NCBI GenBank assembly: GCA_965644315.1
Contig: CBFFRQ010000068.1
Span: 1,116,001 to 1,180,000 of the forward strand
Origin: Caecitellus pseudoparvulus
Lineage: Eukaryota; Bigyra: Bicosoecida
DNA length: 64,000 bases
Direction of reading: 5' to 3'
The translations under genes were made by a program, and so were the position numbers. Positions 41,297-53,200 of this stretch are shown piece by piece (the first letter of the stretch is position 1; the number at the start of each line of letters is the position of its first letter). The notes below the pieces were generated by a model. The model saw only the letters and a program-made list of their open reading frames with translations. It had not been told where the DNA came from and searched no databases.

Positions 41297-44200
41297 ATGT
41301 TTGCCCTCGCAGAAGAGGTACAGGAGTCCTTTGCACCAGAAGCACTTGCATTAGGATGCCAATACAAGGTGCTGCACTTAGAGGGCGCAGAGCAGCCGGA
41401 GGCACGGCAGGACGACACGTGGAGCTGGTGGGACGCAGCTGGTGCTGCGGCTGCCTTCATTTCAGCTCCTTGCGCCCCTGCCCGGTTCATCCCAACAAAG
41501 GCAGTCCAAAGTGCTTTGGACGCACGAGACATAGAATGGAGGGCCTTCTGCCTGCCGTCAACCAGGAACACGTTGCTTGTCGGCGAGCGCATGCTTGCAC
41601 TCTTGGACACGTCCACCACCTGGCGTTGCCAAGCTCTCCTGCAGCTGCCGTTAGATGCTGGGGACTGTCTGCCTTCAGGAGCCGGGCACTTCGGCGAAGC
41701 TGCCGCTTTGGCAGTCCCGGACGTGCACGGGGTTGTGCATTTGTGGTACGGCAGGCAGGGCCGCCTTCTACACAGGGCTGTGGGAAACCTGCCCTGGACC
41801 GAGACTCTTGGGCACGGTGCAAACTGCATTGCCCATGCTGCGACAGACGCACAGATTTCCGACGAGCAGGAGCTGTTTGGGCAATTGGTGGTCGTGACCC
41901 TCGACGGGACGGTCTGGCACGGCAGCTTCCGTGCTGAGCTGGAAACGGGAATGGCTGCACCAGCACCTGGCGCACCCGATCAGCCGACCCAGTCCCAGTC
42001 CCGCAGCCCCAGCTCCCTTTGTGTTCGCTGGAGGGCCCCGCTGAATGCCCGCCAAACTGGCCTGCGCAGCATAACTTGCGCGAAGGTGGCGCGCGCTCCA
42101 CGGGAAGGGAGGGGCACACACGTTTTCCTCGCTGGCAGAGTGGGGCAAGGGGCATCTCACCATCACTGCCTCTGCATTCACCTTCCGGTTGATGATGCTG
42201 CACCACCGTCGCTGCTGGCTTGCGCCCCGGTTGTCCCACCTGGCGCGCCTGGGCAGACTTGTGACATTGCCACACAGCTGTTCCTGGAACCTTTACAAGA
42301 GACAAGCAGGGTCGGCACGCTGCAGTCTCTATCAGTTCCCTCTAAAGGGTATTCCGGTCCCCCATCCTGTGCTGCAGCAGGCTCATGCTCTTGCTCTGCA
42401 GTTGGCAGCCACTGTGCCCAGCACGGCCGCACTTGCAGAAGGGAAGCTGGTGCTACCGAGCCAAACAGTTCCGATTCCATAGTGTTCCTGTTGCCTCCAA
42501 GCAGTGCTGAGGCAGATGTGGTGGCCATCAATGCTGCTGGCCACTTGTTCATGCTGCAGCCAGGCGGACTTCGTTTTCACCTGCCGCCACCAGCAGAAGA
42601 TGCGTGGGTGGAGGCGGCATGGCTGTCGAGGCACTGCTTGATGGCATTCACCCGGACTGGAGACTTTGTCGCTTTCCATGGTGACGCAGAGGGTGGTTGG
42701 TCCACAGCGGCCTCCTTTGATCCCCTTCCTGTCGGCCAGCACCATGGCGCCATGTGCGTTGCAGGACAAGCTGCCGCGATGTGTGCAGTCAAGGCTCCAC
42801 TCACAGCTTGTGTGGTGCCGAGCGCCACATCAAGCCCCAAGCTCCTGCTCTTGTGCAAGCATGTGGCTGCTTGTCGAACACGCTTCGCTTGGTCTGCAGT
42901 GGATTCTTCATCTGCGACGGCTGTCGAGCAGCGCCCGGGAAGCATGTCTCACGATGAAGGAAGTGCGCAGCTCGACGCGATTTCTGAGGCAGTTGATCAT
43001 GCCCTGCAGGGGGCATCAAGTGAAGACTTAAAAGAAGGCGGGCACATTTTCAAGTCTCGACTGTTCAACATGGTGTCCCTTTCACCCGTGCCGCTTCGGG
43101 CTTTTGCTGTTTCGGTTGTGGAGTCCATCGTTCAGGAGCTGAGTGGTGGTGCCACCGTGGGGGAGGCGGAGCTTTCTCAGCGCATCCGGGCATTGCTTCA
43201 GCTTGCAGCCACACACAGTGAGCCAGTCGCCACCCTGCTTTTGGAGGCAGTGCTGGGCGTACTGAAACCGCAGCCAAGCCCCGCCGGCCTAGATGTAGCA
43301 CGGGGCAGCGTGGAGGCAGCCTGCCGCCTCGTGGACATCTTGCTGCAACACGTTGCAGCATTGGGAGGACAAAAGGCAGCGCACATATTGGCCTCAATGC
43401 TCGCTGGCTGCACGGCTAGCACCGTCTCAGAGACATGCTGCCTGTGGGAAACGGGGCTGAAGTGCCTAAGACAAGCGGGAGAATCTGGAACTCCGATTCA
43501 GGGACAGCTGCAGTCTCAGCTCGACGCTCTTGAGTTGTTGGACCGCCTTGACATGAGTGGCGACGTCTGCCCTGCCCTCATCTCCCAGCTTGTTGATGAG
43601 GGGCCGCGTGCTCTCCTCCGTGTTGCTCTCGTTGGAGGGCAGGAAACACATGTGCGCGAGATTTTGACCCGCACCCCAGCGGTCGCACCAGAAGAAATGT
43701 TCGAGCTGCTTGAAATTGCTGCGGCGTCCATGTCAGCCCACGGGCTTCTGCCGCTCCTCCCTGCCCCCCCTGCCGTTCAGCTTCGGGACCCGGTTGTTGC
43801 TGTCCACAGAGGCCCGCCAGTGGGGCTGCCTCCCCCGCTGACTGTGGGGGCAGGAGGCCCCTCGACGAGCCCAGTGCAAGCTCCTCCGCCCCACTTTTCA
43901 TTGCTTGTGCAGCCGCACCGTTTTGTATTCGAGGGACAGGCTGCGACATGGACAGTACAGCCACATTCCTCCTCAAGCCCTCAGCCACTGCCAGTGGTAC
44001 TAAGCGCGCTATGCCACGCTTGGATCCACCTTTTAGACTGCTTGGATCGGCATGGGCGCCATGATGTGGCTCTGTCTACTTTACAGCAGCTGTTTCGCCA
44101 CATGCCTGCAGAGGTGCCCATGCTGCCTGCAATAGATCATCTCCGCGAGCGCATGAGCAAGCTGCACGAAGAAAACTTCATTGAATCTCGAGACTTGGCT

Positions 44201-47200
44201 GTGTCCAGGGACGAATGGGCCACCTTGAAGGCATCAGAGAAGCTCGAGGTTGCTCTCGCAGGGGCTCACCCGGCTGTCGCGCTGGTTGAGGCGGGCAAGG
44301 CGGTGGAGCAGCTAACAGGATCGGCCCTCCGTGATCTCGACGCAGAGACACTGGAGAATTGGAGACGCGCCTTTCGCGGCATGCTGGAGGAAAGCGAACC
44401 AAACTATTCCGTTCAAGTTTTGGCTCACGCCGTGTTGGACCACGCGGCCCACACGGACCACGCCCTCATGTCAAGCAACACTGCACAGCAGCTGCTCTTT
44501 GACCTGTGTTCAAGCCTTGAGACAGCGGATGAACAGGTACTATCCTTGGTACAAGAAGCCCTTCTCTCTCTGGATAATGCGCTGGCTCTGCGTGTGGGCG
44601 CAACTCTTGCCGCCCTCCAGAGTGCGGCTCATGCAGCACGAGACACTTCCCTCAGCCTTGCGCAAGCATGGCACCTCTGCTCTGCAACTGACCACCAGCT
44701 AGCTGCTTGGGATGACGCACTGCTCGCATGCTGCTTTGGCGTTCCTGATGAGTCCATGAGCACTCTTGCAGCCATGGCACCTGAAGACTTGAACCCCCCG
44801 TCCTTCACAGCCTTTGCGTCGAAAGTTGACCGTTGGCTCCCAGCGGGCGCCCCCCATACCATGCTCCTTCACATGCTTTCCATAGCAAAGGCCAGCGAGC
44901 ACCCAGCGGTTGCACCACTTGTGTGTGCTGCAGCTGCGTCCCGCTTGTCTGTGTGTGTGATGGGATCCCCAGACTCAGCAGCAGCTGTCATGGGAGTGCA
45001 GGAGGTTCACGAAGCCCTTGCCATAGCCCTCCGTGACACAGGGCTGGCTATGGATTGGCTTCCATGGGCTGAAGGCATGATGAAGTTGGCATGCTTTCGC
45101 CTGGCTCGGCGCCTTCTGGACGATGCGCCCTCAGTCAGCCACACATCTGTCCGTGTAGCACACCGCATTCTGCAGCACGCTGCTGAAACTATGGGGCACG
45201 CAGAGTGGCAAAGCCGTCCACTTCCCCCTGGTGCATTGACTGCCTTCTTTGAGGTGCAGCAAGAAGTTGAAGATGGCGTCCGCGATGATGTGGCTTTCCT
45301 TGGTTCCATTGAACGTGTTGCTGCCTTTGCGGAGACTGCTGTCGATGCAGGCTATGCCGGCTCGGCTGCTCAGCGCCACGTGACGCTGTCACAGCTTCGC
45401 AGTCTCATTGACAGCAACACAGGGATTTCTGTGGGAGTCTCGGCTGTGCATGCCCTGCTGTCTGCCTTCCCCCTTTGCTTTCGCCTTGTGCAGGACCCTA
45501 CCTCAGGCTTGCTGTCGGATGAAGCAGCATGCGACCTAGGCAACGAGCTGCTGCAAGCCCGCGAGCGCTTACTCCAACGATCCAGTGTTGCATCAGGGAT
45601 GTCTTGGATAAAGAGAAAGCTTGGGGCCACCGTCGCCGCTGCCTTTTCACTCGACGTTCCGTCAGCTCTCCTGGAGGACTCTCGAGCGTCGGGGGAGCTG
45701 CCAGCTGACCTTCGGGCCGCTGCAACAGCAGAGCAGCTTTTGGGTGTCGCTTGGAGCTTGAACGTTCAACGGAACACAGCAGATGAAATGCTCACTTGGT
45801 GCATGGTGGTGGACGCAGCCATGGACACATCTCAGTGGCTCCATGCTGCTGCAGCAGCGTTCACGTGCCTCATACGTGCCCAGAAGTGCCGCGATGTTGA
45901 GGCGGTCCAAGCATGTGCAGGGCTCATCATCGAGCTCGTTGTTCGCCACTCAGGACTCTCGACGCCAACCTTGACCACTGGTACCCAGCTCCTGCAGTCT
46001 GCGTGCCCTGCATTGGCACGTCTCAAACTCAGCGATGAATCGATAGCACCGGATCGGCGTTGCCCGGCAAGTATCTTGCTTCACATAGCTAAGTGCGGAC
46101 AAGGGGTGCTTGATTGCGGACAAACTGGGACAACTGCTGCATTCCTGGACGCTTTCAATGCCTTTGTCGATGTGTTGTCGGTGCAGACTCTTGCTCGCTG
46201 CTGCAACCTTTCGCTGGATTGTTTGCTCCTCCCTATTGAAGAGGCAGTGCCTACCCTTGCGCCACTAGCGTCAGGGTCCCCCTTGGCCTTGCTCGTGGCT
46301 TATGCGGCGAAGTTAGAGCTCTCCGATGCCTCAGCGATGAGGATCGTGTCCTTGCTAGCAGAGGGGTCAGCCCCATCTCCAGCTCCCGGAGGGACCATTC
46401 GACATGGGGTGGCGATGTGCCTCTTCGCAGTTCTAGATCGTCAGCTCAGTGCGTCAGCTGCAGCCTTTGCTGCCTGTCCCGAGCCTTCCCTGCAGGCTAC
46501 ATTGTTCTTGGGGGCTGCCTGCTTCGGCGCTGAAGCAACCGCTGCCCTTGCCCAGTGGCTTCCACATGAGCAGTTTCAAGAGCAATTGGTTGGTATGGTC
46601 GGCCCTACGATTCATCAAGCGCTCACAGCTGCGGCTCGGAGCAGCATTTTTGGCTCCTCTGCTGACTCTGATGGGGATGGGGAGATCTTCGAGCGGTTTG
46701 CTGCTCTCACCGGAACCTCCGCAGCGAAGAAGCAAAGTGTCAATCTGAGCTTTCGAGATGTTCTGAAGGATGCGGCAGCTGCCCTGCTCATGCTACCCCC
46801 TGTTGTATTGGACGATCAGAACCCACCATCGGACCACGTGCTGGTCATTTCCAGTGTTCATGTTGCCCAAGCATTCGCAGTGAAGCAAGGCGCTGTGTCT
46901 GAAAGAGAGATGTGCAAGCAAGTGCTTTCTGACTGCCTCGACCTCGGACGAGCAGAGGCTCAGTGCAGCTTCCAATTCGCGCAGGCGTTCAGCAGTGATA
47001 CCTCGAGTTCCGAACTGTCTGAGCCTGTGGCGATTTTCTGGTGGCTTGTGCATTGCTTCGACAGCTCTGCAGCTGCGCTTGTCCTTCACATCATGGGACA
47101 CGCACACCGCTTGCCTGCGCGTGCCCTGAAACCTGCTGCGGCAGTCTCTTCAGTCATCCACGACCCCTCAGTTGTTGAGGCTATGTCAGGCGCCGATGAA

Positions 47201-50200
47201 GTGGAGCCTGGGTGCCGTCATGCCATTGCCTTCGCACATGCCTTGAGTTGCGCGCTGTCACTTGATGCTTGCCTCGTGGCAGAGCACACTGCCGAGTGGC
47301 TCCACAGCATCGAGGCTTCAGCCACCCTTTGCCAATGTGGCGCAAGGGAGCACGCTTGGACCCAAGCTGTCGTTGAAGCTGCCACCGCTTTGCCCAGGCC
47401 GCTTTCTGGCGGAGAGTTGCTTGCGGCATTGGGGCTCACCTCCAGCCTGAACCTTGTGCGTGGCGTTGGTCACGCGTGTGACGCTGACCCACTTCTAAGC
47501 GAGCAAGTAGCACTCATCTCTAGCAGCCTGCCGTTTGTCGAAGTGGAGCAAGAGCCGTTTCAACGTGCAGCACTGGTTTGGTCGAAGGCTGTGCGTGCTG
47601 CAACATTTAAGGTTTGGCTGTCCAGTGTACCTCTCGTCAACTCCGTGCTCGAGTTCTCATTAGGCCAACTCCCATCGGACTCTGAGGCACTTCGATTGTC
47701 TCCAAGGTTCCTTGTCGAAGCTTTGCTCACTCGTCACCTGTGGACGGCGGCCCAGCCAGGAGACGAGGCTCTTCAAGATCTGCTGACAGTGCTAGAGCAA
47801 AGAGGGAAGGTGGCGCCAGCAACTGCAGAGAGAGTCCTACTGCCACTGCTTCCTGGGGGAGACCAACTGTGGAGGAGCATCCTCCAAAGCACCTCAGAAA
47901 GGCTGGTGCCATGTGCAGAACATTCCCACATCCAGCTGGCCTCCCAGCACGAGGTGGTAGCGCTGCACCTTGCGAGTGTCCAAGCTGCATGGTGGCCAAA
48001 ACTCGCTGCCACAGCAGGCTTCTCTTCCGGAATGACGGAGTTTGGCAGGAGCTGGCTAGCCACTGTTAGTGAATGTGTCCGGGCTGCTGACGGAGACGTT
48101 CTCCTTGCAAATGTTTCGGAGGGTGTGTCTCATGCATTTGCTCGACATACCCCGAACTCTCCTGATGTTGCCATGTCAATTGCGCGGGGTGTCCTCCGAG
48201 AGATGGTATTTGACAGCGTTCTGCAGGCTGATCTATCTCACACCAAGCACCTGGCAACCATGGTTGCCCCATGCCTTGAAATGAGGTCCCCAGAATCACT
48301 TGTGAGAGAAGTCGTCGCTGACTCTTGCACGTCAATGGTGCAAGCTGTTCTTGACAGCCTCGGCGACACAGTTCAGTCAGAGAGCAGCTTGGAGAGCGCT
48401 GAAGATGAAGCCAACCAGCTGCTTGTCCTCCTAGATGCTACCCAATCAATGCTTGGTACAGACTTGGCGGATGTTCCTCGGACTGTTGTAGCTGCCGCAG
48501 AGGCCCTGGCTTCTGGTCTTGCGAGCTTTCCATCAGATTCGGAAGCTGTCACACGTGCCCGTGATGTGCTGTACGGCAAGCTGAGCAGCATGTCCTCTGC
48601 ATCTTTCTCCAGCCATTTTGAAGCAGGCGTAAGGAATTGGGTGAAGGCGCTCAAGGCAGCTGGAGTGCTGGATGCTGAAGACTTGGAGCGTGTCGCGCTG
48701 CCGGGTACGTTCTCCGCACCGACTGTGGCCGCATTCGTGGCTTCTTTGCTAGAGAGAGCAACTTGTACGCTCGGCGCGAAAGAGGTGCTGCTCCAAATGC
48801 TATGGTTGCTGGCTTCAGATGGTTTAGATCACCTGCCAGCACTGCACGACACTGACAGCTGGGTCGCTTGCGCGTGGGCCGACATTTGGGACGGCTCAAG
48901 CCGATTTGGGCACGAATCTCTGCTTACAAGCACAGCTGCACAAGAAGCAATCGCCGACTTGACAAGAAGCAAGCTTTCTCCAGGACATGTCGATGCAGCG
49001 CTTGTGCTTGCAATTGGGTTGTCTGGTGCGATGCAGGGAGCTGCCACGATCGAGTCCATCCGCTGCCTTCACACTGTGTTGTTGAAGCTGCTGGGCTCCC
49101 CATGCGCCCAGGCGGTGCATCTTGCGAAGGCACTATCCAGGTGCTTCGGGGCCGAGGTCCAGGTGGACGCGCCTCAAGAGCTGGTGCTCGCAGTGTCTTG
49201 CATGGTCGGTACGCAGTCTCAGAAGAGCCACGAGGCCCCAGCTGCACTGCTGCGTTCTGTATCAGATGCTATATCGCACAGCATACTTGGGTATGGTGCA
49301 TTGAACGATGCAAGTGGGTACACTTTGGATTTTCGGCCGACCCTGGCTGCCTCGTTTCAGCCCTCACCAGCTCTAGCCCGTGCGTACGCCCGAGCTTGCA
49401 TTCACTGTCAAGAGAACCGAGTGCTTGCAACAAGGGCAGGCGCCAAGTGTGCACAGGCACTTGTCCTGTCTCATGATAGCAACGCATTTGCAGACTTCGT
49501 CCACGGTGCGGTGGAGCACTGCTCCGATGCAGAGCTGCTTGCTTGGGCATGCACAGCGACTCAGAGCTTGAACTCGAGACAGGCACTCGTGCAGCTCTCT
49601 AGATTTTGCTCCGAACTCGAATCTTCGAGCCTGGCTGGTGCTCGTATCCAAACACTTTTGTCAGCTTCGATTGCTCCAGAGCTCAGGTCAACAGCGGCAT
49701 TTCATGCAGTGTTGGATTGGAGCACCCATATAGTCTGCGAAAGAGTGAACCAACCATCCAGCTTGCGCACAGGTGGAGATTTGGTTCGAAAACACCTGCG
49801 GCCACACACTGCATCACTGGAAGAGCCGTGGGAGACCTGTTACGAAGACGGTGATGTGAGCGATGTGGAGTCGGGTGGCGATGTGGGTGCTGGGGGCGGT
49901 GACGGGTGGGAGGGCTGGGGAGAGGAGGGTGGAGTGACGGCTGTGTCGGGTGGCGATGGAGGCGGTGTGGAGTCGGGTGGCGATGTGGGTGCTGGGGGCG
50001 GTGACGGGTGGGAGGGCTGGGGAGAGGAGGGTGGAGTGACGGCTGTGTCGGGTGGCGATGTGGGCGATGTGGAGTCGGATGGCGATGGAGGCGATGTGGA
50101 GTCGGTTGGCGATGTGGGTGCTGGGGGCGGTGACGGGTGGGAGGGCTGGGGAGAGGAGGGTGGAGTGACGGCTGTGTCGGGTGGCGATGGAGGCGGTGTG

Positions 50201-53200
50201 GAGTCGGGTGGCGATGGAGGCGGTGTGGAGTCGGGTGGCGATGTGGGTGCTGGGGGCGGTGGCGATGGAGGCGGTGTGGAGTCGGGTGGCGATGTGGGCG
50301 ATGTGGAGTCGGGTGGCGATGTGGGCGATGTGGAGTCGGGTGGCGATGTGGGCGATGTGGAGTCGGGTGGCGCTGGAGGCGATGTGGAGTCGGGTGGCGA
50401 TGTGGGTGCTGGGGGCGGTGACGGGTGGGAGGGCTGGGGAGAGGAGGGTGGAGTGACGGCTGTGTCGGGTGGCGATGGAGGCGGTGTGGAGTCGGATGGC
50501 GATGGAGGCGGTGTGGAGTCGGGTGGCGATGTGGGTGGTGTGGAGTCGGGTGGCGATGTGGGCGGTGTGGAGTCGGGTGGCGATGTGGGCGATGTGGAGT
50601 CGGGTGGCGCTGGAGGCGATGTGGAGTCGGGTGGCGATGTGGGTGCTGGGGGCGGTGACGGGTGGGAGGGCTGGGGAGAGGAGGGTGGAGTGACGGCTGT
50701 GTCGGGTGGCGATGGAGGCGGTGTGGAGTCGGGTGGCGATGTGGGCGGTGTGGAGTCGGGTGGCGATGTGGGCGATGTGGAGTCGGGTGGCGATGTGGGC
50801 GATGTGGAGTCGGGTGGCGATGTGGGCGGTGTGGAGTCGGGTGGCGATGTGGGTGGTGTGGAGTCGGGTGGCGATGTGGGCGGTGTGGAGTCGGGTGGCG
50901 ATGTGGGCGATGTGGAGTCGGGTGGCGATGGAGGCGGTGTGGAGTCGGGTGGCGATGTGGGTGGTGTGGAGTCGGGTGGCGATGTGGGCGGTGTGGAGTC
51001 GGGTGGCGATGTGGGCGGTGTGGAGTCGGGTGGCGATGTGGGCGGTGTGGAGTCGGGTGGCGATGTGGGCGATGTGGAGTCGGGTGGCGATGGAGGCGGT
51101 GTGGAGTCGGGTGGCGATGTGGGTGCTGGGGGCGGTGACGGGTGGGAGGGCTGGGGAGAGGAGGGTGGAGTGACGGCTGTGTCGGGTGGCGATGTGGGTG
51201 GTGTGGAGTCGGGTGGCGATGTGGGCGGTGTGGAGTCGGGTGGCGATGTGGGCGGTGTGGAGTCGGGTGGCGATGTGGGCGGTGTGGAGTCGGGTGGCGA
51301 TGTGGGCGATGTGGAGTCGGGTGGCGATGGAGGCGGTGTGGAGTCGGGTGGCGATGTGGGTGCTGGGGGCGGTGACGGGTGGGAGGGCTGGGGAGAGGAG
51401 GGTGGAGTGACGGCTGTGTCGGGTGGCGATGTGGGTGGTGTGGAGTCGGGTGGCGATGTGGGCGGTGTGGAGTCGGGTGGCGATGTGGGCGGTGTGGAGT
51501 CGGGTGGCGATGTGGGCGGTGTGGAGTCGGGTGGCGATGTGGGTGGTGTGGAGTCGGGTGGCGATGGAGGCGGTGTGGAGCCGGGTGGCGATGTGGGTGC
51601 TGGGGGCGGTGACGGGTGGGAGGGCTGGGGAGAGGAGGGTGGAGTGACGGCTGTGTCGGGTGGCGATGGAGGCGGTGTGGAGTCGGGTGGCGATGTGGGC
51701 GGTGTGGAGTCGGGTGGCGATGTGGGCGATGTGGAGTCGGGTGGCGATGTGGGTGCTGGGGGCGGTGACGGGTGGGAGGGCTGGGGAGAGGAGGGTGGAG
51801 TGACGGCTGTGTCGGGTGGCGATGTGGGCGGTGTGGAGTCGGGTGGCGATGGAGGTGGTGTGGAGTCGGGTGGCGATGTGGGCGGTGTGGAGCCGGGTGG
51901 CGATGTGGGCGGTGTGGAGTCGGGTGGCGATGTGGGCGGTGTGGAGTCGGGTGGCGATGTGGGCGGTGTGGAGTCGGGTGGCGATGGAGGCGGTGTGGAG
52001 CCGGGTGGCGATGTGGGTGCTGGGGGCGGTGACGGGTGGGAGGGCTGGGGAGAGGAGGGTGGAGTGACGGCTGTGTCGGGTGGCGATGTGGGTGCTGGGG
52101 GCGGTGATGGGTGGGAGGGCTGGGGAGAGGAGGGTGGAGTGACGGCTGTGTCGGGTGGCGATGTGGGCGGTGTGGAGTCGGGTGGCGATGTGGGCGGTGT
52201 GGAGTCGGGTGGCGATGTGGGCGATGTGAAGCCGGGTGGCGATGTGGGCGATGTGGAGTCGGGTGGCGATGGAGGCGGTGTGGAGTCGGGTGGCGATGTG
52301 GGTGGTGTGGAGTCGGGTGGCGATGTGGGCGGTGTGGAGTCGGGTGGCGATGTGGGCGGTGTGGAGTCGGGTGGCGATGTGGGCGATGTGGAGTCGGGTG
52401 GCGATGTGGGCGGTGTGGAGTCGGGTGGCGATGTGGGCGGTGTGGAGTCGGGTGGCGATGTGGGCGGTGTGGAGTCGGGTGGCGATGTGGGCGGTGTGGA
52501 GTCGGGTGGCGATGTGGGCGGTGTGGAGTCGGGTGGCGATGTGGGTGGTGTGGAGTCGGGTGGCGATGTGGGCGGTGTGGAGTCGGGTGGCGATGTGGGC
52601 GGTGTGGAGTCGGGTGGCGATGTGGGCGGTGTGGAGTCGGGTGGCGATGGAGGCGGTGTGGAGCCGGGTGGCGATGTGGGTGCTGGGGGCGGTGACGGGT
52701 GGGAGGGCTGGGGAGAGGAGGGTGGAGTGACGGCTGTGTCGGGTGGCGATGTGGGTGCTGGGGGCGGTGATGGGTGGGAGGGCTGGGGAGAGGAGGGTGG
52801 AGTGACGGCTGTGTCGGGTGGCGATGTGGGCGGTGTGGAGTCGGGTGGCGATGTGGGCGGTGTGGAGTCGGGTGGCGATGTGGGCGATGTGAAGCCGGGT
52901 GGCGATGTGGGCGATGTGGAGTCGGGTGGCGATGGAGGCGGTGTGGAGTCGGGTGGCGATGTGGGTGGTGTGGAGTCGGGTGGCGATGTGGGCGGTGTGG
53001 AGTCGGGTGGCGATGTGGGCGGTGTGGAGTCGGGTGGCGATGTGGGCGATGTGGAGTCGGGTGGCGATGTGGGCGGTGTGGAGTCGGGTGGCGATGTGGG
53101 CGGTGTGGAGTCGGGTGGCGATGTGGGCGATGTGGAGTCGGGTGGCGATGTGGGCGGTGTGGAGTCGGGTGGCGATGGAGGCGGTGTGGAGCCGGGTGGC

